From: Celoporthe dispersa
Lineage: Eukaryota > Ascomycota > Sordariomycetes > Diaporthales > Cryphonectriaceae
Assembly: GCA_016584495.1 (NCBI GenBank)
Contig: WAID01000003.1
Span: 186,001-250,000, forward strand
Length of the DNA: 64,000 nucleotides
Direction of reading: 5' to 3'
The notes under the pieces were generated by a model, which was given only the letters and a program-made list of their open reading frames with translations, was not told the DNA's origin and searched no databases. Position numbers and translations under genes: made by a program. Positions 20,772-33,220 of this stretch are shown in pieces. The first letter of the stretch is position 1; every line of letters begins with the position of its first letter.

Positions 20772-23574
20772 ATGGTTCTCAAGAATTTTTGCTTTCTTTC
20801 ACTTGCTGCCTCGGGTTCTTGGGCGCAAGCCAACACGGTAGTCGTCGCAACAGACTCTGGAGAGGCCTTGGCTGACACTGCCCTGGCCTTCATTTACAAC
20901 CTCTCTAATATTCCCTTGGCCCTCAATGGTGGATCGTTCCAGGGCTCTGCTAATAGCTCAGGTGTTTTCGCAAACGGACCTTGGAACATGACGGCTGGCA
21001 CGCTTTTGACCACAGGTTTGGTGGTGGAAGCGACCATGCACAGTAATCAGTCAACAAACAACAATTCAAGTGGATCACGGTATTGTGGAAGTGGCTCGTT
21101 TGACGCTGCCACTCTCACCATGAGTGTCGTGGTGGGAGTGGAATATTCAGGCTTAACCACCACGTTGACATATGCATCCAAGTTAGTTACACACTGACTA
21201 TTGACTATGGCTTGACGCAACGGATTCATTTACAGGCATGCTAACAGAAAATAGTGATCCAAGAGACGTTATGACTATTGCCGTGGACGATATTCCAGTT
21301 GCACAACTTAGTCTATGCGATTGTGGAGAGTCCCTCCACCTCGACGCATCGACACCACAAACGACCACAGGATACCTGCAGGGGCCGTCCATCGACTTCG
21401 ATGATTCTCTAGCCCTTTCGAATAGCGAAAGCAGTAATTATGAGTTCACCTCGAAGCCGCTTTATGTCAACTACACCACCACTCCCGGGTCCCATGAAAT
21501 CACATTTGTGATATGTGATCTACAGGATGCCTTTCTCGACTCGGCAGTCTTCATCAACAATGTGGATGCAATTCCACAGGCACAGTTGACTTCTTCGCCA
21601 CCAGCCTGTTCATCCTCGTCCACCCTTATTGGAAATCAAAGCATGCTATCGGGTACATCGCTGCATACATCTACTCACATCTACTCGACCCCTTCCAGCT
21701 CCACGTCAACTTCCATGGAACTGACAACAAGAAGCAGTATACATTCGAGCATAAAATCACCTCCTCGAAACCCCTCCACCAGCCGATCATCATCAGCGAT
21801 AGCAAGGCCAAGCTCGCAGTCGACGCTCTTGTCGGATACCATTCAAGCTTCATCTACTACATCGAGTACCAGCGCCCTTGCGAGTACGTCACTGATCATA
21901 AGCTTTTCCTTATCGTCGGCTCCTAGTATTACACGCAGCTTGCATACCCTATCCGTCTCGTCGCTCAGTCCCCAAGCTCTGTCTACAGCGGTAAAGAGCG
22001 ACAGGCCTTCCCGATCGACCGCGCGGTCATTTATTAGTATCTATTCGGTGACCATCCATCCCTCAAGCTCGAGGCCGACTAGACACAGTGAATTTTTGTC
22101 CGCCAGCAACATACCATTGAGCATTAATTCCATGACATTCGCAACATCGCGCGCGGTTTCGACCTCGACAGGGCCCATTACCCCTTCAGCAACTCTCGCT
22201 CCCTTGTCACTGTCCTTTGGATCCACGACACCCTCGGTAGCCTCTCCGACAGTGATCCTCGCCAGCTCACAGTTGAGTAACGCTTCAAGGTTTTCATCCC
22301 CAGCCATTGCAAGCACAAAGCTACGATCGAGTCTGCTGCAGACTGTCTCGGGAAGCGGGAGCCTGACAAGCTCAATAGCGTCGGCCCAGATCAAACCAAG
22401 CACCATCGCCCCGATTTCCTCGCAGGGTCTCACGGGCTCAATCATCACACCGTTTCTGTCGACTCTAAGCTCTATGAGCTTGCCTCTGTCCGCCAGTCTG
22501 GTGTCTTCTAGATCGAGCACGCTGCTCCTGGGCCCGTCATCAATGGGATTTCCCACACAGCCCGATGAGATTTCGATGTTCTCTATAGGAAGCCTAGTCA
22601 GTACGTCTTCAATAACACCTATTTCGTCATCTATCAGCAGGCCGGACAGCATCACCTCAAATCCCGGCCAGGCGCCCTCGGCACTATCCAGCTCAGCAGC
22701 GCCGACCTTGTCCACTTGCCAAAGCTCAAATCAAAATGCCTCGACTTCTGGCGCTGGAATCCTACTTCCGCTTGCCTCTACACTGTCGAGGCCAGCCTTT
22801 GCGGTTTCTCCACCGACCCAGCAGTTTGGATCGTCCAGGACAACGGTCAGTTCTTTGTCAGCTGATAGCCCCACGACTGTGACCTCTACTATTACGAGTA
22901 CGAGTCCGACGAGCACGTCTCCATTCACGAGCGGCATTATTACCTTGCAAAACTTGCAGGAAAGCAACAGCAGCACAGTGACTAGTACCACGGTATTCAG
23001 CACGAATTTTGTGACTATTGAAAGCGCGGAGTATACGACTATCACCGTTTGGGCGGGCACCACACCCCCGCCACCGATGATCCGCCTCACAAGAACTGTC
23101 ACGGTCTGTCCATTATGTTCGAACGACGAGGAAACTGGTGCGCCGTCGGCTCTTGCAGGGCTCCGAACGCCTTACTTTGGACCACATGGGACTGCAGCGC
23201 AGACCAATAGTATTGCTGTGACATTGGTGGCTGCACCGAATACGATAGATAGGATCGAGAAGAGTACCTTTACTACTGAGACCGAGATCCGCACACTAAG
23301 CTCACCAAGTCCTCCTCCATCTATAAGCCCAGTCAGCAGCCGAGGCTCAGATAGTCCACCAATAACCAGCTCTAGCCCACCAATGACCACCTTGCGCCTA
23401 ATCGGCACGTCGACGAGGAAGATCGATAGTACTTGGACAACGATCCCACCCTCGGCTCAGACAGCGGAGATCATGAAGGCATCAGGTGCTCAGACCGAAG
23501 CAACGTTCGAGTACCTGTTACCCCGAGTTATTGCCTTCGCAGTGTTTACTACTCTGGTGGGTTGCTTCCGCTAA
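20772..23574 (+). CDS. Ser/Thr-rich mucin-like surface protein, probable GPI anchor
   Basis: Predicted cell-wall or plasma-membrane-anchored glycoprotein. Best model: exons 20772-21181 and 21264-23574, 906 residues. The junction uses donor GTTAGT and acceptor CCAAG and is the only nearby combination that keeps phase. The N-terminus is a signal peptide (FLSLAASGSWAQA). Residues ~20-180 form a folded-looking domain with several possible N-glycosylation sites and a CDCGESL segment. Residues ~220-800 are dominated by Ser, Thr, Pro and Ala, expected to be heavily O-glycosylated. A CPLCSNDEETG segment and a Ser/Pro region follow. The C-terminus ends in a hydrophobic stretch (VIAFAVFTTLVGCF), typical of a GPI signal. 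No enzyme domain is recognised. A role in adhesion or wall structure is inference. Confidence 0.7.
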
Positions 23575-25389
23575 AAGAAAAAAAGAAAAGAGGGGGGGGG
23601 GGGACACGCTACTGTATCTAGGTCACACGGTAGGCTCCCTCCAGTTTTCCTGGACGGCAACATCCGCCTGCAGTGTTCAGCGCACGTGGCGAACCTCGCC
23701 GCCATCCTGGCTATATTATAGTACGTATGCGCTAATGAGGCTCTTTGTGGTGTGCTCATAATTAAAGTCGGGCGCCCAGGTTAAAGGAAAACGGTTGACA
23801 ACATAATTACACGGGGTTATTCATACATGGGCGTTTGGGCAGCAAGATGCTTGAACTATTGGGGACCCGAATAGAAGAGTGTTGTGGTTCTTACAAGGTC
23901 TCCTGGCTTCGGACAAATTCTCGTGTGGAATCATAGAGTCTGGTCTGAGTATCGTATTTGAGAAATCCTCCTCCGGCAATTGTTTTGACTAAACCGCTGA
24001 AAGGGGAAGGGGGGGGGGGAGGAAGGATAATTTGGTCAGTGTGGATCAGATATTGATGTCCCCGCTCCTGCATATCGCTCAGTGATGCCCATGGTTGTAT
24101 GGCTTGTGGATTTCTAGTCCCACGTGTTCGAAGGTCAATCCAATATGGGTAGTCGATGAGAGCAATGCCTGGTCCACCTCAGCGGGCCTGGCCTCAGATA
24201 GTTCTGGTGCCGAGTGATAGTTTGAGAGCAGGCGAAATGTATTCCCAAAGCAGATTTGCGTACACCTGAACTCGAGTAGTGAGTGCTGGGTTTGGTGTGG
24301 TTTTAAGATAAAGACTATATGCACCTGTGGGCTGGATTGGATATGCTGCCGACGTTTCAATACTATTAGTATTAATTAAAATGCCCCTAGCCAGGTCGGA
24401 ACTGTGGAGTCACCGATTATGCATCTCTAAACTATACACAACGACCTGATGGTGTCTTCCTGTCCTTGTGTCTTTCTATCGTGCAGAGGTCAGCGGACCA
24501 ACGGTGCATACGGTAAGTTATTGACGAATGGCGTGCTGGACTCGGAGCCTGGCATCTTGCGCCACATACACAACTTCAAGGGGATTAGGTGCATAACCAA
24601 CGTGCTGGGCCCAGGAGATAACTACCCGGATGGGATGGGCTTTTAAAAATAGTAGGATGCGACGGCACCCTCTGCAGCAGAGCGAGAACGAGGGCCACGC
24701 GACCTCCGCGTGTTGGTGTGGCGTGTCCCTGGGACCTGCGCCCTCCCAAGCCAGTCAGCACGACCCCTTTTTCATTTCAGCCTGCATAGCAAAGCAGCGG
24801 AAGACGCGCATACGCCCGCCCGGGAGGCCCCACCGGGACGAGCTGTATTGCTACCGACCACGTGCGCTTTAACCAATCGCAGAGATTACGGCCGACGTGC
24901 CGGGTTAAAAATGCCGTGCGCAATGTCGCCTACTGGAACCCTCAATAGCCTCGAGAGCTGCAGGTTTGTCGATATAGGGATTAGCTACTTCCTGATGGAG
25001 GGGGAAGGGAAGAAAAGAAGAAAGAAAAAAAAAAAGACGCTCAGGGATGTGGCGGGGGTTTTGCATGGTACTATGCACTATGCACTATGGTAGGATTGAG
25101 TAAAATGATACTTCGCTTCTGGGGGTGGCGATGACGAGATTCTACCTAGATCCCCATCCTTCAAATCTCAATTTTGACGGAACTGCGGCACTCCGCCCAT
25201 GAGGCTCTTTTGAGGTTTATGTATATAAAATGCCAAGGCCTTTCATTTTCTCTCGACAGGCGACAACCTGGCCTGGTCGAGTGATCTCCAGTCAGAGCGC
25301 CGTCTGATCTTCCCCTCCCGCCTCCCAAGCCCTATATTCGATCCACCCCGATTCGTTCTACAAGTGTGGCTTGTGGCTTGGACGACGCG
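23575..25389. other. Intergenic region, 1.8 kb
   Basis: No gene supported. Contains G runs at about 23593-23603 and 24010-24019 and several short open frames without motifs. The right end is the promoter of the lysophospholipase. Confidence 0.5.
25222..25229 (+). promoter_or_regulatory. TATA element of the lysophospholipase gene
   Basis: TATATAAA lies about 160 bases upstream of the start codon at 25390, followed by a pyrimidine-rich stretch, a typical arrangement for a well-expressed fungal gene. Confidence 0.5.
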
Positions 25390-26994
25390 ATGCTCTCCCT
25401 CGCACTGCTGTCTCTGGCGCCCGCCGTGGCCCTGGCTGCCTCTTCTGAGTATGCTCCCTCGCTCACCACATGCCCAGACGAGACCCTGGTGAGGTCGGCA
25501 GATGGCATCTCGAGTTCCGAGGCCAGCTGGGTCGCCTCGCGCAAGGAAAATGCCGACACTGCCCTCCAGGCGTGGCTAGCCACCGCGCTGCCTGATGTCG
25601 ACACCACAAGCCTGCCCACGATCGCCCTGTCTTCCTCAGGCGGTGGATTCCGAGCTTTTCTTGTTGGTGCCGGTGTGATCCAGGCCCTCGACAGCAGAGA
25701 CAGCAACGCAAGCACTGCAGGACTCTACCAGGCCCTCACGTACCACGCTGCCCTATCAGGGAGGAGCATGGTTGCTGAGTTCTCTCATCACCGGGAACTG
25801 GCCCACTATATCTTATCTGGAGGCCAGCGTGTGGGAAGCACAGCTTGCTGGCGGAATCTTGAACTCGAGCAGCTCCACGACTGAGGCCGACTATGAACAG
25901 ATCGCGGAGGACATCACAGCCAAGGCCTCAGCCGGATTCCCTGTCTCTCTGGTCGACGCCTGGGGCAGAGAGTTGTCGTACCAGGTCATGGCTGGCGGAC
26001 AGGGCACACCGGGCTTCACAATGTCCGACATCACCTCCTTGTCGAACTTCACCTCCTTCAACGTCCCTTTCCCCATCATCACCGCCACCAAGATCAGCTT
26101 CTTGACAGGGGGAGTGCGCTCCGACCGAGGACGAGGCTATCTTTGAGTTCAATCCGTACGAGTTTGGGTCCTGGTCAGATGATGTGTCTGCCTTTGTGAG
26201 CACCAAGTATCTGGGGAGCAACTTCACGAACGGCCTGGCCTCCGAATGCGCAGTAGGCTTTGACACGGTCGACTGGGTCATGGGAACGTCGTCCAACGTC
26301 CTGGAGGAGTTCATCTGCGATACCGCCCTCGGGGTTGATATAACCGCGGACTTCCCCAGCGCCATCGTCGAGATCATTGAAGAGTACACCCCCACGACCG
26401 AGTATGGATATTCCATCCTGGCCAACCCGTTCAAGAGCTTCAACTCCACGACGGCCACGGCGACCAGCTCCGTCTCTGGGCTCGACACTCTTTACCTCGT
26501 CGACGGAGGCGAGCCCGAACACAACGACCCCATCCTCCCGCTGCTCGAGCCCAGTCGTAACCTCTCGGTTCTCATCGTCAGTGACAACGGCAACGACGAC
26601 GATGACTATCCCGACGGCGAGGCCCTGGTGGCTGCATACGAGGCCACGCTGACAGGGCGGCTGGCTGGACGGTTTCCCCAGGTCCCCTCCGTGGGTAACT
26701 TCAGCACGAAACAGGCGCAGTTCTTTGGATGTGACGAGCCGGATGCGGTGACCGTCATCTACCTGCCGAACGCGGACTGGACGTTTGCCTCCAACACGTC
26801 GACGCTACAGCTCGAGTACACGGCCGCCGAGACAGCCGCGATGATCACTGATGGTTATGAGGTCGCCTCCCAGGGGGGGTGACGACTCGTGGGCAGCCTG
26901 TCTTGCTTGTGGCCTCATGGTGAAGGAGGTTGGCTCGACGAGCTTGCCGAGCGAGTGTGACGCGTGCTTGTCAGAGTATTGTTGGTATCCTTGA
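25390..26994 (+). CDS. Secreted lysophospholipase (phospholipase B family), three G-run frameshifts
   Basis: Releases fatty acids from lysophospholipids, outside the cell or at its surface. No intron. Signal peptide at residues 1-17 (LALLSLAPAVALAA). The cPLA2/PLB catalytic domain shows CPDETLVRSADG, the nucleophile elbow LSSSGGGFRAFLVGAG, GLYQALTYHAALSG, NPYEFGSW, and the active-site Asp region TLYLVDGGEPEHNDPILPLL. Family motifs continue in a new frame after each of three G runs: 25759-25761, 26108-26112 and 26873-26879. Each is consistent with one surplus G. After the last one the Cys-rich family C-terminus (ACLACG, CDACLSEYC) can be read to a stop at 26992-26994. With the three bases discounted the length is about 533 residues, near the family norm. 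Three equal errors in homopolymers favour a sequencing cause over decay. Confidence 0.8.
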
Positions 26995-27487
26995 GACGAT
27001 CATGGCCTGACCCCGGAGGCCCGAGGGATCGGGATGGCGAGGGTCGTACGGACACAATGCGACACACAGCAGACGAGTACATAATGATATCGCGGCCTGT
27101 AATTAAGCATATTCATGAAGTGTAAGAACGTAATGCCTACTCTGATGTGCGTGCGCTGTGGCGTAGTCTCACGTCTGAGTGCTTTAAGCAGACCAGGTGT
27201 GTCAAGTCCACATGCACCACAGATCTATCCACAGTAAACAAGGGGGAGGGAAAGGCTGCTCCGCAACGCAATCTGCATTAAACAACACCCAAGTAAATCT
27301 ACTGCCCAAGGTTTGATTATCTAATCACGCTGCACAATCTAGAGTGGGCCCGGCTCAGACGTGTCGTCACCCTCCTGATCCGGATCATTCCCCAGGGCCA
27401 CATGCACCACCTGCCCACAAGCTCCTCCCTCATGCTTGAGCAAGTGTCCCGACGCTGAGCAAGCAAGCAAGCCTGCGCCTCGACAAG
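26995..27487. other. Intergenic region between lysophospholipase and hydrolase
   Basis: 493 bases. Nothing coding recognised. AT-rich around 27085-27130, probably terminator of the lysophospholipase and promoter of the next gene. Confidence 0.5.
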
Positions 27488-28777
27488 ATGAGCGACTCCA
27501 GTCCCGCTGGCCTTGGGTTCTCAAAGTTTGTTCCTCCCAAGGATGTCGAAGCCCACAAGGATATTCAGTACTGCTCGCAGGGCCATGTTCGGCAACGCCT
27601 AGACCTGTATCTGCCGAAGCCCGAGTCCCGCAGGCCGGGGAGGATCCCGCTCATCGTTTACATTCACGGTAAATACATCCGCTCCTACGACTCGGGGCCT
27701 CGTCATCGTGGGCTGGAGATAGATAGAGAGAGAGAGAAGCGCTGACGAGTCGTGCGAAAATCTCAGGTGGCGCGTTCATGTTTGGTTCCAAAGAGTCTAC
27801 CCTGCTCCCCGGCCGACTGCTCTCCAAGGGAACTGCCATCGCCTCGCTGGACTATCGCCTGAGCGGCGATGCCATCTTCCCCGCCTCTGTGGAGGACTGC
27901 AAGTCTGCCGTGCGTTGGCTGCGGGCTCATGCCTCCGAGTATGATCTCGACGCACATCGCATAATTGCGTGGGGAGAGTCAGCGTACGTTGTATCGTGAT
28001 TCCTGTCTTCTCCTGGGGGCCTGAGGAGTCTCGAGACCTTTGTGACTACGAGACCACAGAGAGTGGCGTGACTCGGAGACCTCTTGCGCGACAACCCGAG
28101 AAAGAAAGAGAGAGAGAAAAAACGAGTGACCACGCCCACTGGCTGGGGATGCACGAGTGGTCTATATAGCTGTCGGGTGCCAGTCCCTCCACACTTCTTC
28201 TTGTCTCCAAAGATTCCAAGCAACGCCTCTTCTTGTTGTGACTAGTTGAATACTAACTCCCATGATATTACCTCAGCGGCGCCCACCAGGCCTCTATGCT
28301 GGGAGTCACATGCGCCAGCTCCAAGGGGGACGAATTCGACGTTGGTGACCACCTCGACACCTCGAGCGCCGTCTCTGGTGTGGTTGCCTACTATGGCCCG
28401 ACGGATTTCCTCCAGATGGACAGCCAGGCTCTCAAGGACGGCAAGAGCATGCTGCACGATCCTGTCGACAGCCCCGAGTCAAAATACATGGGCGGCGCTA
28501 TACAGGAGATCCCAGACAAGGTGGCCCGAGCCAATCCTGTCTCTTACATCTCCGAGGACGAGAAGCCGCCCCCTTTTTCCTCGCTCATGGGACGAATGAT
28601 CACGTAGTGCCATTGTTACAGAGTATATTGGTACAAGAAGCACTACAGGGTGTCGGCGTTCCAGTGACCTTGCACAAAGTTGAGCAGGCTGATCATGTCT
28701 TCCTTGGGGCGTCAAAGGATCAGATGAACGCTCTAGACGCCGCGACGGATGAATTCTTGGCCTCGATCTTCGGCTGA
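27488..28777 (+). CDS. Alpha/beta hydrolase (carboxylesterase/BD-FAE-like), one frameshift
   Basis: Predicted cytosolic esterase of about 299 residues. Exons: 27488-27668, 27767-27983, 28277-28777. The second intron is long for this window (293 bases). Landmarks: RLDLYLPK, the oxyanion motif VYIHGGAFMFGSK, SLDYRLSGDAIFPA, EDCKSAVRWLR, the nucleophile GESAGAHQAS (Ser near residue 127), YYGPTDF, and late LAHGTNDHVVP (Asp) and EQADHVFLG (His). The frame changes between EKPPPF and LAHGTND in the C/T run 28569-28578. The exon sum is one base short, implying a lost C or T. The gene is convergent with the minus-strand gene ending at 28911, 133 bases away. Substrate unknown. Confidence 0.8.
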
Positions 28778-28910
28778 TCGATTCTAGAATACAGGCGGAG
28801 CCGCAGATGAACCCTGCATGAACGCGTTTTTAAACTTAAAGATGGCTCCTGCAACTTGTGTGAATCCTGGACATGGCCCTTGGCTAGGGGAAGGACCTCC
28901 TTGCGACGGC

Positions 28911-30070
28911 CTAAAATGTAGTCTGCAGCGCAGGGTACCCTCTGGCCTGGGCCCCGAGGTCCGCGAAGACGGCTTCAGACGCGTCTTTTCCGAGATGCTC
29001 CATGCGTGCTGTGTCCTCGTCTTCGAGCCTCTCCATTTCCTCCATGGGGCCCTCCTTGTCCTTATTCTTCTCGTCCTTCTCATCTGGCTGCAGGATCTTG
29101 TCGATACCCGAGGACTCTCCCACGAGGAGGAACTGCGCGTTGGGGATGAGGTGCTTGGGGAGGGTTCCCATCCAGCGCAGCGATCGAAATTCGTCGATGA
29201 TCTAGGCACGTTAGTCACCAGACAGCCCATGAGCCCCGACTTACTTACGTCCTTGGAATACTCGGGAGAGCCTGGCAGCTGGGTGTTTGGGGGCGCAGGA
29301 TATTGCGGGTTGCGTGTGCTGACGATCCAGCTACCTTTCTCCTTTAAGCCCATCTCGGCCTGGACTTGATCAAGCTCCTTGGGGAGTGTCAGCATGTACG
29401 CCAGGTGGCTCTCCCTTCCAGTAGTCGTGATGGCGTATACACCTTCGCCGAAGGGAGATGCCGCAGGAGAGTGGCGGTTGACGCCAGCCTTGGTCTGATA
29501 GTCGCTGGACGCCAGGAAGCTCTTCTTGAGCTCGTCAAACGAGGCATCGCTCTTCTCGACAAAGGCGATCCAACGGTCCCGCCCAGACTGGGGCAAGACC
29601 TTTTTGGGGACGGCGATCAGACGAGAGTTGCCAGCATCGCCAATCGGGCCATCACCAAGCCTCGCGTCCTTTGGGATGGGCCGGAGGATGATATAGCTGC
29701 GGGCAATGTCGCTGACCTTGTCGGGGTGGTCGATGCCTATGCGGCCGCGGAAGAAGAAGTAGATGATGCCCTTCTCGAGGATGTTGGAGGGTGTCGAGCC
29801 TTGCCGGCCGTGAGGCTCGACGGCGCTGTCGTGGTTCTTGGCCTCGGTCTTCTTCTCATGCGCTTGCTCAGGCGTGTTCTCGGCCGTCGTGTCATGAGCC
29901 CTCTCGACCGCGTCTTCTTCTACCGGACCGTTCAGAGACTCGTCCAAGGTCAGCTGTCTTCCTTCCTTGCCCTCCTTCTTGCTGGCTTTGGATGGAGGCA
30001 ACAGCGCAGACTCGTCCAGCTTATGCTTGTCGCCGGTAGTGGCACCCTTGCCTGATCTTGTCTGGGTCAT
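28911..30070 (-). CDS. Conserved fungal protein of the type often labelled 'BTB domain transcription factor'
   Basis: Exons on the minus strand: 30070-29249 and 29201-28911, 1113 bases, 370 residues. The intron is 47 bases (GTAAGTAAG...CTAG). The N-terminal ~90 residues are charged and low-complexity (Lys/Glu/Ala), nuclear-type. The conserved core runs from GIIYFFFRGRIGID through DIARSYIILRPIP, GDGPIGDAGN, LPQSGRDRWIAFVEK, GEGVYAITTTGRESHLAY, NPQYPAPPNTQLPGSPEY and AQFLLVGES, then an acidic coiled region. Fungal relatives carry a BTB transcription-factor label by annotation transfer. No clear BTB fold or DNA-binding motif is visible here, so function should be treated as unknown. Start chosen at MTQTRSGK, upstream of all conserved blocks. 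Confidence 0.75.
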
Positions 30071-31398
30071 AATCGCAACCGCTGTGACACTTCAAGTTGG
30101 CTTACTCGCAGGGTGGGGGGCGAAGGTACAAAAAGGAAGAAGAAGATAATGAATTGGCGTTGAGGTCCAAGGGGGCGCCGTGGACGCCTGGGAATTTAAT
30201 CTGCTTTCACACCCTGCACCAACAAGCACAATAGGCCTTGCAGAGCCTCGGACGTGTTGATTCTTACTTGGGGTCTTTCCAAGTCACGTAGAAACGCGTC
30301 GTGCACTCAATGTATGTCTCATGGATGATGTCATGCACCTACCATTATGATGTTATTACAGAACAAGTCCCCCCCCCTTGCCCCCCTCGTCATAACTAGT
30401 GACTTACACACATATCCTCACATAGCCGTCATCCCTGTCCTGGTGTTCTCTGTGGATTGTTTACTGGCACTGGTCACCTCACATAGCTCAACGAGTCAGC
30501 CTATGCTTTGGAGGCTGCTTATTGCATGCAGTGCTGCAAGAACATTGCTCGGAGGTGTTATTGGATGGAACTAGTCCTGACTGCCAAATTATCCTCAACA
30601 TTAATTAATTATTGTCAGACTAGGAAAGCCTGGCACAGCAAGCCGGCCAGAAGAAGGCTCCGGATGAAACCCCCCCCTGAGGGGGGTCTTCACCAGGGGC
30701 CGATAAAGGAGTGCACGGCCAACGAATAGAACAGTTCCAGAAGAGCCTAAATAGCCTCAGTCAATGCCGCGAGACCCGGCTCCTCAGGGCGAAAAGCCTC
30801 ACTTTCAGGCCAGAAGGCAAAGGAATCAGTCCCCAGGCTTCGAACTGACCTTGCCTGGTGTGTACCGTTGCTATATAAATAGGTGTACTGCTACCTCTGG
30901 GACCTGAATAGAGGGAAGCAGCCAGAATAGAGACCTTTTGCACCGTTCTGCAAGGCACTTCATGCAGCAGAGACTTTCCCCTGAAATCTGACAATTATTT
31001 ACGAGGCCATAAGCCTTGCTTCCAGTGGCCTTGTGTTACATGCTGTAGGACAGCGTTTTGGAGTTGGGTTGGAGCCCCCCCTGCTGTGTCATGGATGATT
31101 AACAGTGCCTCCCCTGGGCCCTCCTTATGATTACCCCCACTGCACTAAGCCGCCCTGCACTGCAGCTGCTGAAAACTCTTCCACAGCAGTCCCCTGTTGC
31201 ATTAGCAGAGCCGTGCTGCACCACACACCCACAGGATCGTGCTTTTGGCGCTGCTGCAGCCTACAGCACCTACAGGTTCCCACTGCAGGGTGCGACGGAA
31301 AAGCCGTGGTCATGCAAGGCCTGAGCAGACAAGACTGCCTGGTGACAGAGACCCGAGACAAGAGCTACATGACTTCTCTCTAACCAATCACGAGCAAC
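30071..31398. other. Intergenic region with GC hairpin and TATA-like site
   Basis: 1.3 kb without supported gene. Contains a hairpin ACCCCCC...GGGGGGT at 30669-30687, a TATATAAAT at 30872-30880, and a CTGCAG-rich stretch at 31156-31290. The last is just upstream of the SET-domain gene. Confidence 0.5.
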
Positions 31399-32460
31399 AT
31401 GACACAAGCCTCCGACAACAGCCGCACACCTCCATCTACATTCGTTGTGAGGCATTCTCCTGGGGCCGGACAAGGGGTCTTTACAGTCCAGGATATCACC
31501 GCTGGGACGGTAATACTACGGACTGACGAGGTAACGGCACATGTCATCCTCAGGGAGTATCGCGGCGAGGTGTGCTGGGAATGCTTCGCATACGACCGCG
31601 GCAGAAAGCTAGCCCTGCGCGACCAGACCCGTGGCTTCACGTTCTGCTCACGGCGGTGCCAGTCAACATTCCTGGAGCGACAGTACGACGATGTCTGCCT
31701 GGAGGCATGGGCCGCGGTGGAGAGATTGTCCAAGCTGAAGTCCCGGGCACCAGAGGACGGGGCTGAGGAGGCCAACAACCTGACACAAGGCGACACGAGA
31801 CCTACAGCTGTGGACATCGACGAGGCCTGGCGTGCGGCAGCACCTTCGGCTGCGTTCATCGTGGAGGCCCGGGCCAGGGGAGCGCAGGCAGCCAAGGCGC
31901 ACAAGCGAGCACTCCAGCAAGCATTGGCGAGCCCACCATGCCCAGATGTCCTCAGTTTTCAAACGCACGCGATCCTGACCCAGCACACTCACCCGAAGTC
32001 CTGGGGTTCCATTCTGTCGCTGGCCCACGAGCCTTGTCCGTACGCGTCACGGCTGGAGCTGGAACACCACGTCAAGTCATACCTGCACCTCCTGGCAATC
32101 TTACCAGAGACCCTGCTGCCCCTGACCAATGCACAGTCACTACGTGCTGTCAAGTCCCGCGAGGTGCACAACAGCTTTGGCATCCGGTCCCTGGAGGACG
32201 GGGGCTCCGAGTTCTTCGGCTTTGGCGTCTGGCCGTCTGCCAGCTACTTCAACCACAGCTGCCTCCCGAACGTGACCAGGCGGAGGGTCGGGAGGACATG
32301 GGTCTTCGAGGCGAGAGGTGATGTCCGGGACGGACAAGAGCTGTATATCTCGTACCTGAACGGGGAGGAAGACACCCTGAGCACAGCAGAGCGTCGTGCC
32401 AGGCTGAGGAAGTACTGGGGCTTCGACTGCATCTGTGAAAGATGTCGTGGTGCAATATGA
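31399..32460 (+). CDS. SET-domain protein with MYND-like zinc motif (SMYD/Set6-like)
   Basis: Predicted lysine methyltransferase, 353 residues, no intron. SET-N: STFVVRHSPGAGQGVFTVQDITAGTVILR. An inserted zinc cluster follows (CWECFAY ... FCSRRCQSTF), the MYND-like feature of SMYD and yeast Set5/Set6 relatives. A ~110-residue helical insert separates it from SET-C, which has the core NHSCLPN (residues ~288-294), FEARGDVRDGQELYISYL with its catalytic Tyr, and a post-SET CICERC. All key SET signatures are present, so activity is plausible. Histone versus other substrate cannot be told. Start: ATG at 31399, directly after an AT-rich leader; no in-frame upstream ATG with better context was seen. 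Confidence 0.88.
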   Translation: MTQASDNSRTPPSTFVVRHSPGAGQGVFTVQDITAGTVILRTDEVTAHVILREYRGEVCWECFAYDRGRKLALRDQTRGFTFCSRRCQSTFLERQYDDVCLEAWAAVERLSKLKSRAPEDGAEEANNLTQGDTRPTAVDIDEAWRAAAPSAAFIVEARARGAQAAKAHKRALQQALASPPCPDVLSFQTHAILTQHTHPKSWGSILSLAHEPCPYASRLELEHHVKSYLHLLAILPETLLPLTNAQSLRAVKSREVHNSFGIRSLEDGGSEFFGFGVWPSASYFNHSCLPNVTRRRVGRTWVFEARGDVRDGQELYISYLNGEEDTLSTAERRARLRKYWGFDCICERCRGAI

Positions 32461-33220
32461 GCACTCCGAATCGAGTCGCATAGACAGACATAGGACAAGA
32501 CAACACAGACACGGCAACGGACGGTATTCACATCCCATCTTGGCTACGAACAAGAACATGATCTTTTCGCTGCATGCATGAGGCTCTGGGGGTCTTTAGC
32601 ATGCACCGTTTAGGATGCTAAAAAAAAAAAAAAAAAAAAAAACCTCTGTGCGTCTGAGCAAACGGTCCCCCAAGTTCCCTCCATATTGTGAAAAACTCGT
32701 AACGGCACCGAGAGCATCCGATCGTAGGATTTCACAATGTCTCCGTATCTACACTACGGGATAAGCTTAGGCAGAAGCTTGGGCAAAACCCCGGAACTCC
32801 ATCCAAATAAAGCTAGAGAGGTAGCCCGGGAAGGGAGCATCGGGCGCTTTTATGCCAAAAACAGTATTGCTCCATTGGCTCGTTCTATCTACCGTCAGCA
32901 CTTGTCCTCCGACAGCATCCACACCCTCGCCAAAGGTGGCACAGTAACCAGCAATTTCTTCTTGGACCAATAAATCTAATAGCAAGTTATGCGTCACCTT
33001 GGTAATTTAATGAGGCCTGCTGGGGGAAGGTTCCCATGTCCTCCCACCCCGAGCCTATATAATTACCACGTCTCCCACCAGGCGCCGGTTCCTTGCCCAG
33101 AGTCTATGCTGTTCCCTGAAGACCACAACATACTCACCACCACCAATAACAACGACAACAACAATAACAACAGCAATAGGAATCACAGCTCAAGTCACCA
33201 CACTACCTAAGTCTATAGAA
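32461..33220. other. Intergenic region with A23 run
   Basis: 760 bases without a gene. A 23-base A run lies at 32620-32642. The right half is the promoter of the small GPI-type gene, with an AAC/AAT-rich leader at about 33147-33182. Confidence 0.6.
33056..33062 (+). promoter_or_regulatory. TATA element of the small GPI-type gene
   Basis: TATATAA sits about 160 bases before the start codon at 33221, similar in spacing to the TATA of the lysophospholipase gene. Confidence 0.5.

Noticed and set aside
22041..22715. Minus-strand 224-residue frame
   Set aside because: Antisense of the Ser/Thr-rich mucin; composition follows from the codon pattern.
29366..30055. 229-residue plus-strand open frame
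   Set aside because: Antisense shadow of the conserved minus-strand gene at 28911-30070, whose motifs are clear.
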